A DNA stretch of 5,006 bases, taken from Planctomycetota bacterium. Its GTDB lineage: Bacteria; Planctomycetota; Planctomycetia; Pirellulales; UBA1268. Below, in pieces: positions 1 to 5,006 of the stretch (positions within the stretch are counted from its first letter, which is position 1; each line of letters opens with the position of its first letter). The DNA lies in contig JAQBZA010000270.1 of the NCBI GenBank assembly GCA_027622795.1, forward strand, positions 1 through 5,006, in the 5' to 3' direction. A program made the translations under genes and the position numbers. Below the pieces are notes generated by a model that worked only from the letters and a program-made list of their open reading frames with translations, did no database searches and was not told where the DNA came from.

Positions 1-136
1 GAGGAGTCCTGGGGTGTTGCAGTTCAGCCAACACACCCGCCGGCAGCACCACCGTCGTGAAAAGCTGTGGCAGCAGATCAATCCCGTCGATCAGGACGAG
101 ATAGTTCACGGGCGATGTGTCGCAAACGACAATCAT
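1..136 (-). CDS. PIN-domain (DUF3368-like) toxin, N-terminal part, cut by window edge
   Basis: Reading the minus strand from the ATG at 136-134 gives 45 uninterrupted codons that run off the left edge. The product begins MIVVCDTSPVNYLVLIDGID and continues with LLPQLFTTVVLPAGVLAELQ and then HPRTP. This is the pattern of the VapC-related PIN-like family annotated as DUF3368: a hydrophobic first strand ending in an acidic residue (Asp6) within D-T-S-P, then I-D-L-L-P.LF, then V.LP..V.AEL..P with a second acidic residue (Glu38). PIN toxins are metal-dependent ribonucleases that use a cluster of such acidic residues; the remaining ones should lie outside the window. The ATG shares four bases (ATGA) with the stop of the upstream minus-strand frame, the usual translational coupling of antitoxin and toxin. 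Family assignment is from motif memory. Whether the gene is intact beyond the edge is unknown. Confidence 0.8.
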   Translation of the reverse strand, partial: MIVVCDTSPVNYLVLIDGIDLLPQLFTTVVLPAGVLAELQHPRTP

Positions 137-210
137 CGTCGAAGGCGATTACGAATCGCCTCCAACTGCTCACGGAACTCGGCAACCGTCCCTGGAGCCA
201 GGCCAGCCAT
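133..210 (-). CDS. Probable antitoxin, C-terminal part, likely truncated
   Basis: This minus-strand frame ends in TGA at 135-133, overlapping the toxin ATG by four bases. The short form from the ATG at 210-208 encodes MAGLAPGTVAEFREQLEAIR followed by NRLRR, an amphipathic, basic tail. That suits the toxin-binding end of a small antitoxin but is not a motif I can assign to a named family. The frame stays open back to an ATG at 372-370 (79 codons), but that upstream part is the antisense of the LacI-like fragment at about 187-366, which reads more convincingly on the other strand. I therefore think the real 5' half, with any DNA-binding domain, was lost in the rearrangement. The coupling to the toxin is the strongest evidence. 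The alternative is that all 79 residues are the true antitoxin. Confidence 0.4.
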   Translation of the reverse strand: MAGLAPGTVAEFREQLEAIRNRLRR

Positions 211-366
211 GTTCCCTTCAGCACGGTCGAATATGATTTCGAGACGATCGTCGAAAAAGCCGTTGCCATCATCGAACGCGTCCGCAACGAGGGGGAGACG
301 GATAACACTCCGCTCCTGGTGAAACCCAACCTGTTCATCCGGGAACCCAACCATGAAGCAGCGTAG
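187..366 (+). pseudogene. LacI-family transcriptional regulator, C-terminal remnant
   Basis: The plus frame ending at TAG 364-366 carries HVPFSTVEYDFETIVEKAVA, then IIERVRN, and after a short gap LLVKPNLFIRE near the end. This is the signature of the last subdomain of LacI/GalR-type effector-binding domains: P-[FL]-[ST]-T-V, a helix of the type DFE.I..KAV.II, then a final strand of the type P.LF.RE(S). Such regulators bind a sugar or related effector and repress nearby catabolic genes. Nothing upstream in this frame resembles the rest of the protein (no helix-turn-helix, no effector-binding core), and the sequence to the left reads instead as the toxin-antitoxin pair on the other strand. The fragment is therefore only about 50-60 residues of a protein normally near 330-380. 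The exact left limit is uncertain, between about 187 and 208. Confidence 0.55.
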
Positions 367-433
367 AGTCACGCGGATTGAATTGCTTGCGTATCAGTCA
401 TATCGTTCTACTTTGGGATTTCAAGGCTTCTTC

Positions 434-519
434 TCGGCGTCGGGGTCGGAATCGGGATCGATTGGATGCCACCGGACACGCCGCCGACAAGGGCGTTTCG
501 ATACCGACGCCGACCCCGA
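434..519. repeat. Inverted repeat made of degenerate TCG hexamers
   Basis: The left arm is five consecutive hexamers starting with TCG (TCGGCG, TCGGGG, TCGGAA, TCGGGA, TCGATT; 434-463). The right arm is four hexamers ending in CGA (TTTCGA, TACCGA, CGCCGA, CCCCGA; 496-519). Bases 440-461 and 498-519 pair with 19 of 22 matches across a 36-base loop. As RNA this would form a strong hairpin in the leader of the SGNH hydrolase gene if transcription starts upstream of it. It has no downstream T tract, so it is not a standard terminator. It may be a copy of a dispersed REP-like element; only one copy lies in this window. Confidence 0.6.
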
Positions 520-570
520 TGGGCCAAAGTGCCAAAGTCGAAATGGATTCAGTTGAGAAATCAAATCAAG

Positions 571-640
571 AAAGGAGCGTTGAACATGAACTTTTGGACT
601 ATCAGTAAAGGAGCATTGAACATGAACATGATCTTTTGGA
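571..640 (+). repeat. Tandem duplication of ribosome-binding site and start codon
   Basis: AAAGGAG at 571-577 with ATG at 586-588, and AAAGGAG at 607-613 with ATG at 622-624, are two copies of one module 36 bases apart. Copy one (571-598) and copy two (607-640) match along their whole length except for one G/A difference and a 6-base insertion in copy two. Both starts are in the same frame and both have an eight-base spacing from the Shine-Dalgarno sequence, so ribosomes could start at either one. At the protein level the repeat appears as KGALNMNFW and KGALNMNMIFW. The duplication only extends the N-terminal region of the signal peptide by 12 residues. Confidence 0.8.
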
Positions 641-2538
641 ATGGCGTGAAAACAGCGGCGGTTGTCGTGGCGGCATGGGTGGCGATGACGGGATTGGCCG
701 GGGCGGCGGAGAGTTGGACGGGCACATTCAAGGACGGGAAGCTCCCCGCGCCCATGTTCACAAAGGACTCGTCCCGGTTGACCTTCCACGCCGACGGCAC
801 GCTCAGTTTCAAGACCGATGGCGGTTCCAGCCTCACTCTGCCCGTACCCTCCGACCAGGATTGGACGGTCGAGGTCGACATGACCCGGGCCCTGGCCAAG
901 GCCCCTTCCCATGTTTCGCCGTATACTCTTGGACTTGGAGTCTATGAGGGCGAGGGACTTGGCTGTACGGTCCGCTACTGGCGGCATGGCGATGTGATGA
1001 AAATGTCCGTCGATGAGCTGAGCGGGGGATGGAGAATAAGGGACAACGAGGTTCTCGTGAGGGATTTCAAGAACCAGCCCTTCACGCTGCGACTCGAGCG
1101 CAAAGGCAAGACCTTGGTCTTCTCCTGCAAGGGTTCCGAAGACAAGGAATGGATCACGCTGCACGAGGTCGCCGACTGGAAGGCCCTCCCCCGTTACGTC
1201 TCCGTCTTCGGACACAGCAAGAACCCAACCGATGAAATGGCGCTTTCGCAGGTTCGCTACCTGTCGCCCACGGCGAAGCTGCCCAGTGAGCTGCCCCCCG
1301 CCCCGACGTATCCCGAAATTTCGAAGGAGATCGTGGATCGCTCACTGGTGGATGCCGGCGATCCGGCCCGGCTGCATCGGGTGATGGCCCGCGCCCGGCG
1401 CGGCGAACCGATCACCTTCGCAGTCCTCGGTGGCTCGATCACCGGAGGCGGCAACGCGAGGTCCTTGGAGTACCGCTGGGCAAACCTCGTCTGGGAGTGG
1501 TGGAAGAAGACCTTCCCGCAGGCGAAGATCACCTACGTCAACGCCGGCGTCGGCGCCACGGGTTCACCATACGGCGTCCTCCGTCTGGATCGCGACCTGC
1601 TGCAGCACCACACGCCGGACGTGCTGGTGATCGAGTTCGCCGTCAACGACAGCCCCGGCACGATGGAAGAGATGGAGGGCATCGTGCGGCGCGTGATGAA
1701 GCTGTCCAACCAGCCGGCAGTCCTGCAGCTCTTCACCATGACCAACCAGGGAACGAACACGCAGGAGGAGAAGACGAAGATCGGCCGGCACTACGGGTTG
1801 CCGATGGCGAGCTACCGCGACGCACTGTGGCCCGAGGTGAAAGCCGGGCGGCTCGCCTTCTCCGACATCACGGCGGACACCATCCACCCGAACGACCGCG
1901 GCCACCGTTATGCCGCCGATTTCGTGATCGCGCTGCTGGAGAAGGCGCGTGCGACGCTGCCGGCCGACGACAAGAAGCTGTCGGCGGTCGCGCCGCTGCC
2001 CAAGCCGCTCGTGAGCGATGTTTACGAGCAGCCGACCGCCCTGTATGACGTGGTCGCCGACGGCAGCCTGGACACCGGCAGCGGCGTGGTGCGGAAACTG
2101 ACGCGGAAGGCAGGAGATGTGCGTTTTAGCACGTGGACGCCGGGGCAGCCCTGCCAAAACACCGAAAGCGGGCACGCCTCATTAGTGAAGCCGGGCGTAT
2201 CCGAGGTCGAATACACCATTCCCGGCGACAGGCTCTTCCTGCAGGTCTATACGACGGGAAACTGGTATGGCGGCCGGGCGGAAGTGCGCATTGACGATCG
2301 GGAGCCGTTGATTCTCGACGCCTGGAGAGAGGGATGGGGCGGCGATTTGCCGCTGTGGCACCAGATCGGCAAGGATCTCGGCCCGGGCAGCCACAAGGTG
2401 GTGATCAAGCTCCTGGACAAGAAGAACCCCAAGGCGCCGGCGAGTCCGGCGCACTACGACGGCAGTGTGCCCGATCGCCAGCCGTTCGGCTTCGGCTTCA
2501 GGCGTCTTGGCGCGGTCGGCCCGGACGCCCTCAAGTAG
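622..2538 (+). CDS. Secreted SGNH/GDSL-family hydrolase with two flanking beta-sandwich-like domains
   Basis: Probably an exported esterase removing acyl groups, perhaps acetyl, from a glycan; the substrate is inferred only. With the start at 622 the protein has 638 residues; the equally good start at 586 adds 12, and the frame is open back to 466. Residues 1-28 form a signal peptide with a hydrophobic core (TAAVVVAAWVAM) and an AGA cleavage site. Residues about 30-212 look like a concanavalin-type beta-sandwich. Residues about 255-440 are the SGNH domain: block I LGGSITGGG with nucleophile Ser272, block II NAGVGATGS, block III FAVND with Asn342, and block V DTIHPND with Asp419 and His422, so all catalytic elements are present. 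Residues about 474-638 form a further strand-rich, aromatic-rich domain that may bind carbohydrate. No cysteine-rich, transmembrane or sorting-tail segment is visible. It lies between a LacI-type remnant and a possible glycosidase-like gene on the same strand, which suggests glycan breakdown. Confidence 0.88.
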   Translation: MNMIFWNGVKTAAVVVAAWVAMTGLAGAAESWTGTFKDGKLPAPMFTKDSSRLTFHADGTLSFKTDGGSSLTLPVPSDQDWTVEVDMTRALAKAPSHVSPYTLGLGVYEGEGLGCTVRYWRHGDVMKMSVDELSGGWRIRDNEVLVRDFKNQPFTLRLERKGKTLVFSCKGSEDKEWITLHEVADWKALPRYVSVFGHSKNPTDEMALSQVRYLSPTAKLPSELPPAPTYPEISKEIVDRSLVDAGDPARLHRVMARARRGEPITFAVLGGSITGGGNARSLEYRWANLVWEWWKKTFPQAKITYVNAGVGATGSPYGVLRLDRDLLQHHTPDVLVIEFAVNDSPGTMEEMEGIVRRVMKLSNQPAVLQLFTMTNQGTNTQEEKTKIGRHYGLPMASYRDALWPEVKAGRLAFSDITADTIHPNDRGHRYAADFVIALLEKARATLPADDKKLSAVAPLPKPLVSDVYEQPTALYDVVADGSLDTGSGVVRKLTRKAGDVRFSTWTPGQPCQNTESGHASLVKPGVSEVEYTIPGDRLFLQVYTTGNWYGGRAEVRIDDREPLILDAWREGWGGDLPLWHQIGKDLGPGSHKVVIKLLDKKNPKAPASPAHYDGSVPDRQPFGFGFRRLGAVGPDALK

Positions 2539-2542
2539 ATCA

Positions 2543-2555
2543 GCCCCGTTGGGGC
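2543..2555 (+). other. Small GC hairpin after the SGNH gene
   Basis: GCCCC, the loop GTT and GGGGC form a perfect five-pair stem four bases after the TAG stop. It is followed by AAACAAAG rather than a T tract, so intrinsic termination would be weak at best. It may instead protect the 3' end of the mRNA or be part of a small dispersed palindrome. Confidence 0.3.
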
Positions 2556-2673
2556 AAACAAAGTACGCAGCTACCGGATGAGCCATAACTCTTCTGATCA
2601 ACCCTGGACTCAGCCGATACGCGCCGCAATGATCAGTTGAGGAAACAAACACGTCCAAAGGACTCTATTAATC

Positions 2674-3840
2674 ATGACCGAGAAGACCATCGATTTCCAG
2701 GATGACATCCTGCAAGCCAGCTTGACGCGTGGCGACAACCAGCTGCTTCTGGCGGTGACCGACCGCCGTAGTGGCAAGACCTGGGGACCCGTGCCGTTGC
2801 TGGCCACGGAAGTCGGGGAACGTGGCTTGCGGCGAGTGGATCGCGAAGACCGCTACCAGATTGAAGCGCTCGAGGAGTTGGGCGATGGCGTGCACGCGAT
2901 TCTCTGGTTGCCGACGAACAAGGTCTCTCTGGCTGTCTGGGTGCGGATCATCGAGGGCGAGCTGTCCATCCTCATGTCGCCGCAGGAAGTCTACAACCGT
3001 TTCGCTGACTACTTCCAGCTCTACAATGTCGAGTTCCTGCCAGGGCTGGCTGCGGTCGCCGACGATGGTATGATGATCCTGCCGATGGGCGAAGGCGTGG
3101 CGTCGCGACCCGCAGGCAAACCGGCAGTCCATGAGCGTTTCCTGATCTACATGGAGCAGCCGCGTTGGGAGTTCGTGCCGACCATGCCCATGGCAGCGGC
3201 CCATGGCGTCGACGGCGGCTTGGGCATGCTGATGACGCAGGGCGATTGCGAAGCGGAGGTCCACATCCGCACCGATGGCAATGGCCGTGGCTCTGTCGGC
3301 TACGGCACCTCCCTGAAGCGGCTATGGCACGACCCGGTCGACTTCGGCGAACGCGAGCTGCGCATCTTCCCCATCCTGCCGGACGAGTGCCCGACCCACG
3401 TGACGGCTGCCCGTGTGCGCCGGCACGCACTGGAGCAAGGTGCCGTACCAACCAAACAACGCATCGCGGAAGACCCCGGCCTGGCCTATGTCCTCGATGG
3501 CTTCACCATGAAGCTCTTCCATGGACTCGAGAACGAGGGACCGGTGGCTGGCGGTGCGCACAGCCAGGCCCCGATCACGTACCAGCCTTGATTGACCTTT
3601 GCCGAGGCGGGCGTTGCCCTGCGCAAGCTGAAGGAGGCCGGTATCGAGAAGATTCACACTATGTGCGTCGGCTGGAATGCGCGCGGGCACGACGGCCTCT
3701 ATCCGACCCGGTTCCCGATCGACGCACGCCTAGGCGGCGAGACCGGGTTCCGCGAACTCTGCAAGCTGGGGGATGAGCTCGGCTACCACATCAACGTGCA
3801 TGACAATTTCATGATGAATGTGCCGCAGGCCCCGGACTAG
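2674..3840 (+). pseudogene. Possible DUF5696-like / glycosidase-like protein, broken by in-frame stop and C-terminally truncated
   Basis: The gene begins at ATG 2674 with a modest AAAGGA at 2657-2662 and runs 305 codons to TGA at 3589-3591. The same frame then continues at once for 82 codons (LTFAEAGVALRKLKEAGIEK onwards) to TAG at 3838-3840. The first part has no signal peptide and reads as a strand-rich domain (for example GMMILPMGEG at about 131-140 and SVGYGTSLKRLW at about 208-219). The part after the TGA, with GWNARGHDG, a GGETGFRELCKLGDELGY stretch and INVHDNF, looks like the first strands and helices of a TIM-barrel hydrolase. A beta-sandwich followed by a barrel resembles the DUF5696 or GH101-like layout, but that family name is tentative. 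Homology plainly spans the TGA, since the barrel starts without its own ATG or ribosome-binding site. Most of the expected barrel is missing. This reads as a decaying gene; sequencing error at the TGA is the main alternative. Confidence 0.6.
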
Positions 3841-3945
3841 GATCCTGACTGCCTGACTGGGGGCAGCCGTAGCACTCGCGTGTCACATCGTCGATCCGCC
3901 TGGCCATCGGCAAGATGGCTAAGCGGCGCGATGCCGATTGCAAAC
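3841..3945. other. Convergent intergenic junction, no gene seen
   Basis: These 105 bases separate the broken plus-strand gene from the 3' end of the PEP-CTERM gene. The plus frame of the broken gene stays open after the TAG and begins DPDCL, which could be a last trace of it, but the following residues look non-coding. Two mutually exclusive weak hairpins are visible: 3901-3907 with 3915-3921 (seven pairs including one G-U), and 3906-3912 with 3932-3938 (seven pairs). Neither has a T tract on either strand, so I do not call a terminator. Confidence 0.4.
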
Positions 3946-4902
3946 CTATCGCTGGCATTCACGTCTCGAGCGGCGACGCACATACGTCGCCACGCCGATC
4001 GCTCCCAAGCCGACGACCGCCAACGTGGAGGGTTCGGGCACGACGGCCGCTTGATACAAGTCCGACACTTCCTGAGAGGTCAAAGCGTAGTTGAACACCG
4101 CTGATTCGTCGATCTGACCATCGAATGCCGAAGATGGGTTCCACGTGCGACCTCCGATCGTGAGCGGGCCGTCGCTCGTAGTATTCCCGCTGACGAATGA
4201 ATCAATAGTAACATCCGCCGGTACTGATACGCCGTTGACGTAAAGACTCATGACGTTCGCACTCGTCCCGCCCGACGACGTCCAGACGACCATTTTCCAT
4301 GATCCGTCGGCCAATGGTGTGGTATTGTTTCCAATCAACGAGTCGTTAGGGGCGGAAACGCGTTGTCCCGTAAGTCCGTAACCGGGTCCTGCCGTAACCG
4401 GGATAAATAATAGGGTATTGCCTTGGTAGGCTCCATTAGGGTCAGTGTTGATTTTGCTGAGGATGAACTGGATATCGGACGTATTCGACGTCTTGATCCA
4501 GGAGACAAAGCTGAACGGGTCGCCGACATCGAAGTCGTAATCGGCCTCCCCAGGGCCGATCCGCACCCATCTACCTGCCGCACCTCCGTTGAAATCACCC
4601 GCCTGGTTTGCTGAGCTCATGCCCTGAAACCCATCCGTCGGCCGCGGACCAGGGGAATACGCTCCTGTCGTCTCTGTCCCTAACCCTGAACCTTGCACCC
4701 AGGTTCCGCTCTGTGGGTTCGTCGTAACCGAGTCGCCCGTATTGCCATTGAGCTGCCAATAACCGACTGGATTGAGCGCCAGAACTGCGGCGCTGTACGT
4801 TGAGGCCACCGCCCCCGATCCGACCAGCGAAACTACGGCGGCCACAGTCAGGCTCGCCAACGATTTAGACTTCATGATCGCGGTGTTCATACAAGTTCTC
4901 AT
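3946..4902 (-). CDS. LamG-like domain protein with PEP-CTERM sorting signal
   Basis: An exported protein of 318 residues. The N-terminus has a basic stretch and a hydrophobic core (LASLTVAAVVSLVGSG, about 15-30), with likely cleavage after AVA at residue 33. Starts at 4902, 4890 and 4875 (Met1, Met5, Met10) are all possible, and none has a strong ribosome-binding site. Residues about 45-285 form a LamG/concanavalin-like jellyroll: GYWQLNG early, FSFVSWIKTS in the middle, LYVNGV, then GPLTIGGR and the typical closing FDGQIDESAVFNYALTSQEV. Residues 288-318 are a textbook PEP-CTERM tail: VPEPST, a hydrophobic segment (LAVVGLGAIGVATYV) and an RRRSRR basic end. In this system an exosortase is thought to recognise the tail, and the substrates are associated with exopolysaccharide or surface functions. 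No exosortase or polysaccharide genes are in the window. Ligand and exact role are unknown. Confidence 0.93.
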   Translation of the reverse strand: MRTCMNTAIMKSKSLASLTVAAVVSLVGSGAVASTYSAAVLALNPVGYWQLNGNTGDSVTTNPQSGTWVQGSGLGTETTGAYSPGPRPTDGFQGMSSANQAGDFNGGAAGRWVRIGPGEADYDFDVGDPFSFVSWIKTSNTSDIQFILSKINTDPNGAYQGNTLLFIPVTAGPGYGLTGQRVSAPNDSLIGNNTTPLADGSWKMVVWTSSGGTSANVMSLYVNGVSVPADVTIDSFVSGNTTSDGPLTIGGRTWNPSSAFDGQIDESAVFNYALTSQEVSDLYQAAVVPEPSTLAVVGLGAIGVATYVRRRSRRECQR

Positions 4903-4995
4903 TTCTAGAAAGTGTCTGAAATCAAGAGGTTCTTGTCCTGAGTCTGAAAAACTGATGACTCCCTCAGCACCTGCCCACCCCCAAAATCTACGCCT

Positions 4996-5006
4996 CCCCC
5001 CCCCCC
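4996..5006. other. Terminal run of 11 C
   Basis: The window ends in an uninterrupted homopolymer of C. Together with the C-rich stretch before it (from about 4971), this looks like a low-quality contig end rather than a biological element. The 93 bases between 4903 and 4995 would contain the promoter of the PEP-CTERM gene, but I cannot see a convincing -35/-10 pair. Confidence 0.5.

Noticed and set aside
466..585. Upstream extension of the SGNH gene from ATG 466
   Set aside because: The extra 40 residues are read through the inverted repeat, are highly basic and would place the signal peptide internally. No ribosome-binding site precedes 466, whereas 586 and 622 each have AAAGGAG.
421..1215. 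Long minus-strand open frame of 264 codons
   Set aside because: It is antisense to the leader and first domain of the SGNH hydrolase, its product is low-complexity and rich in Arg, Gly and Pro, and it has no recognisable motif. It is a shadow of GC-rich coding sequence.
1564..2175. Minus-strand open frame of 203 codons
   Set aside because: It lies wholly antisense to the catalytic SGNH domain, whose motifs are unmistakable on the plus strand; the product is His/Arg-rich with no motif.
2668..3264. Minus-strand open frame of 198 codons
   Set aside because: Antisense of the plus-strand gene that has better codon character and continuity; no motif seen.
3589..3591. Stop-codon recoding of TGA as a sense codon
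   Set aside because: The large genes contain no internal TGA, no recoding element is visible, and decay or a sequencing error explains it more simply; kept as a finding only for checking.
3901..3921. Candidate terminator hairpin between the convergent genes
   Set aside because: Seven pairs with one G-U, a seven-base loop and no T tract on either strand; a competing pairing exists at 3906-3938.
3880..4104. Plus-strand open frame of 74 codons at the 3' end of the PEP-CTERM gene
   Set aside because: It overlaps the coding sequence for the PEP-CTERM tail in antisense; it is only the open continuation of the broken gene's frame and looks non-coding.
4903..5006. Possible promoter or structured element before the PEP-CTERM gene
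   Set aside because: No believable -35/-10 pair with proper spacing, and the edge is C-rich low-complexity sequence likely of poor quality.

Overview
The window looks like a whole short contig from a member of the Planctomycetota or a related PVC-superphylum lineage, probably assembled from a metagenome. The reasons are a LamG-like protein with a canonical PEP-CTERM sorting tail, a secreted multi-domain SGNH hydrolase, a LacI-type regulator remnant beside carbohydrate-type genes, and fairly high GC. The organism cannot be fixed more closely from this sequence. The right edge ends in a run of 11 C, which looks like a contig end.

Layout. (1) 1-136, minus strand: the first 45 codons of a PIN-domain (DUF3368-like) toxin, cut by the left edge. 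Its ATG overlaps by four bases (ATGA) the stop of an upstream minus-strand reading frame that is probably its antitoxin. (2) About 187-366, plus strand: what looks like the detached C-terminal end of a LacI-family sugar-responsive repressor, directly abutting and antisense to the antitoxin frame, so a rearrangement breakpoint lies near 190-215. (3) 367-585: no convincing gene; it holds an inverted repeat built of degenerate TCG-hexamers and the leader of the next gene. (4) 622-2538, plus: a secreted SGNH/GDSL hydrolase flanked by two beta-sandwich-like domains, preceded by a tandem duplication of its ribosome-binding site and start codon. (5) 2674-3840, plus: a cytoplasmic protein with a possible DUF5696-like or glycosidase-like layout, interrupted in frame by TGA at 3589-3591, ended by TAG at 3838-3840 and apparently lacking its C-terminal part. 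(6) 3946-4902, minus: the LamG/PEP-CTERM protein, convergent with the preceding gene.

How the parts may fit. A LacI-type regulator, a secreted esterase-like SGNH enzyme and a possible glycosidase-like protein on one strand would suit a small glycan-utilisation locus. At least two of the three are damaged, however, so the locus seems to be decaying or to have been rearranged, with toxin-antitoxin debris at one breakpoint. The PEP-CTERM protein is an independent unit whose product would be exported and handled by an exosortase encoded elsewhere. I see no RNA gene, CRISPR array, transposase or complete novel defence-type system.
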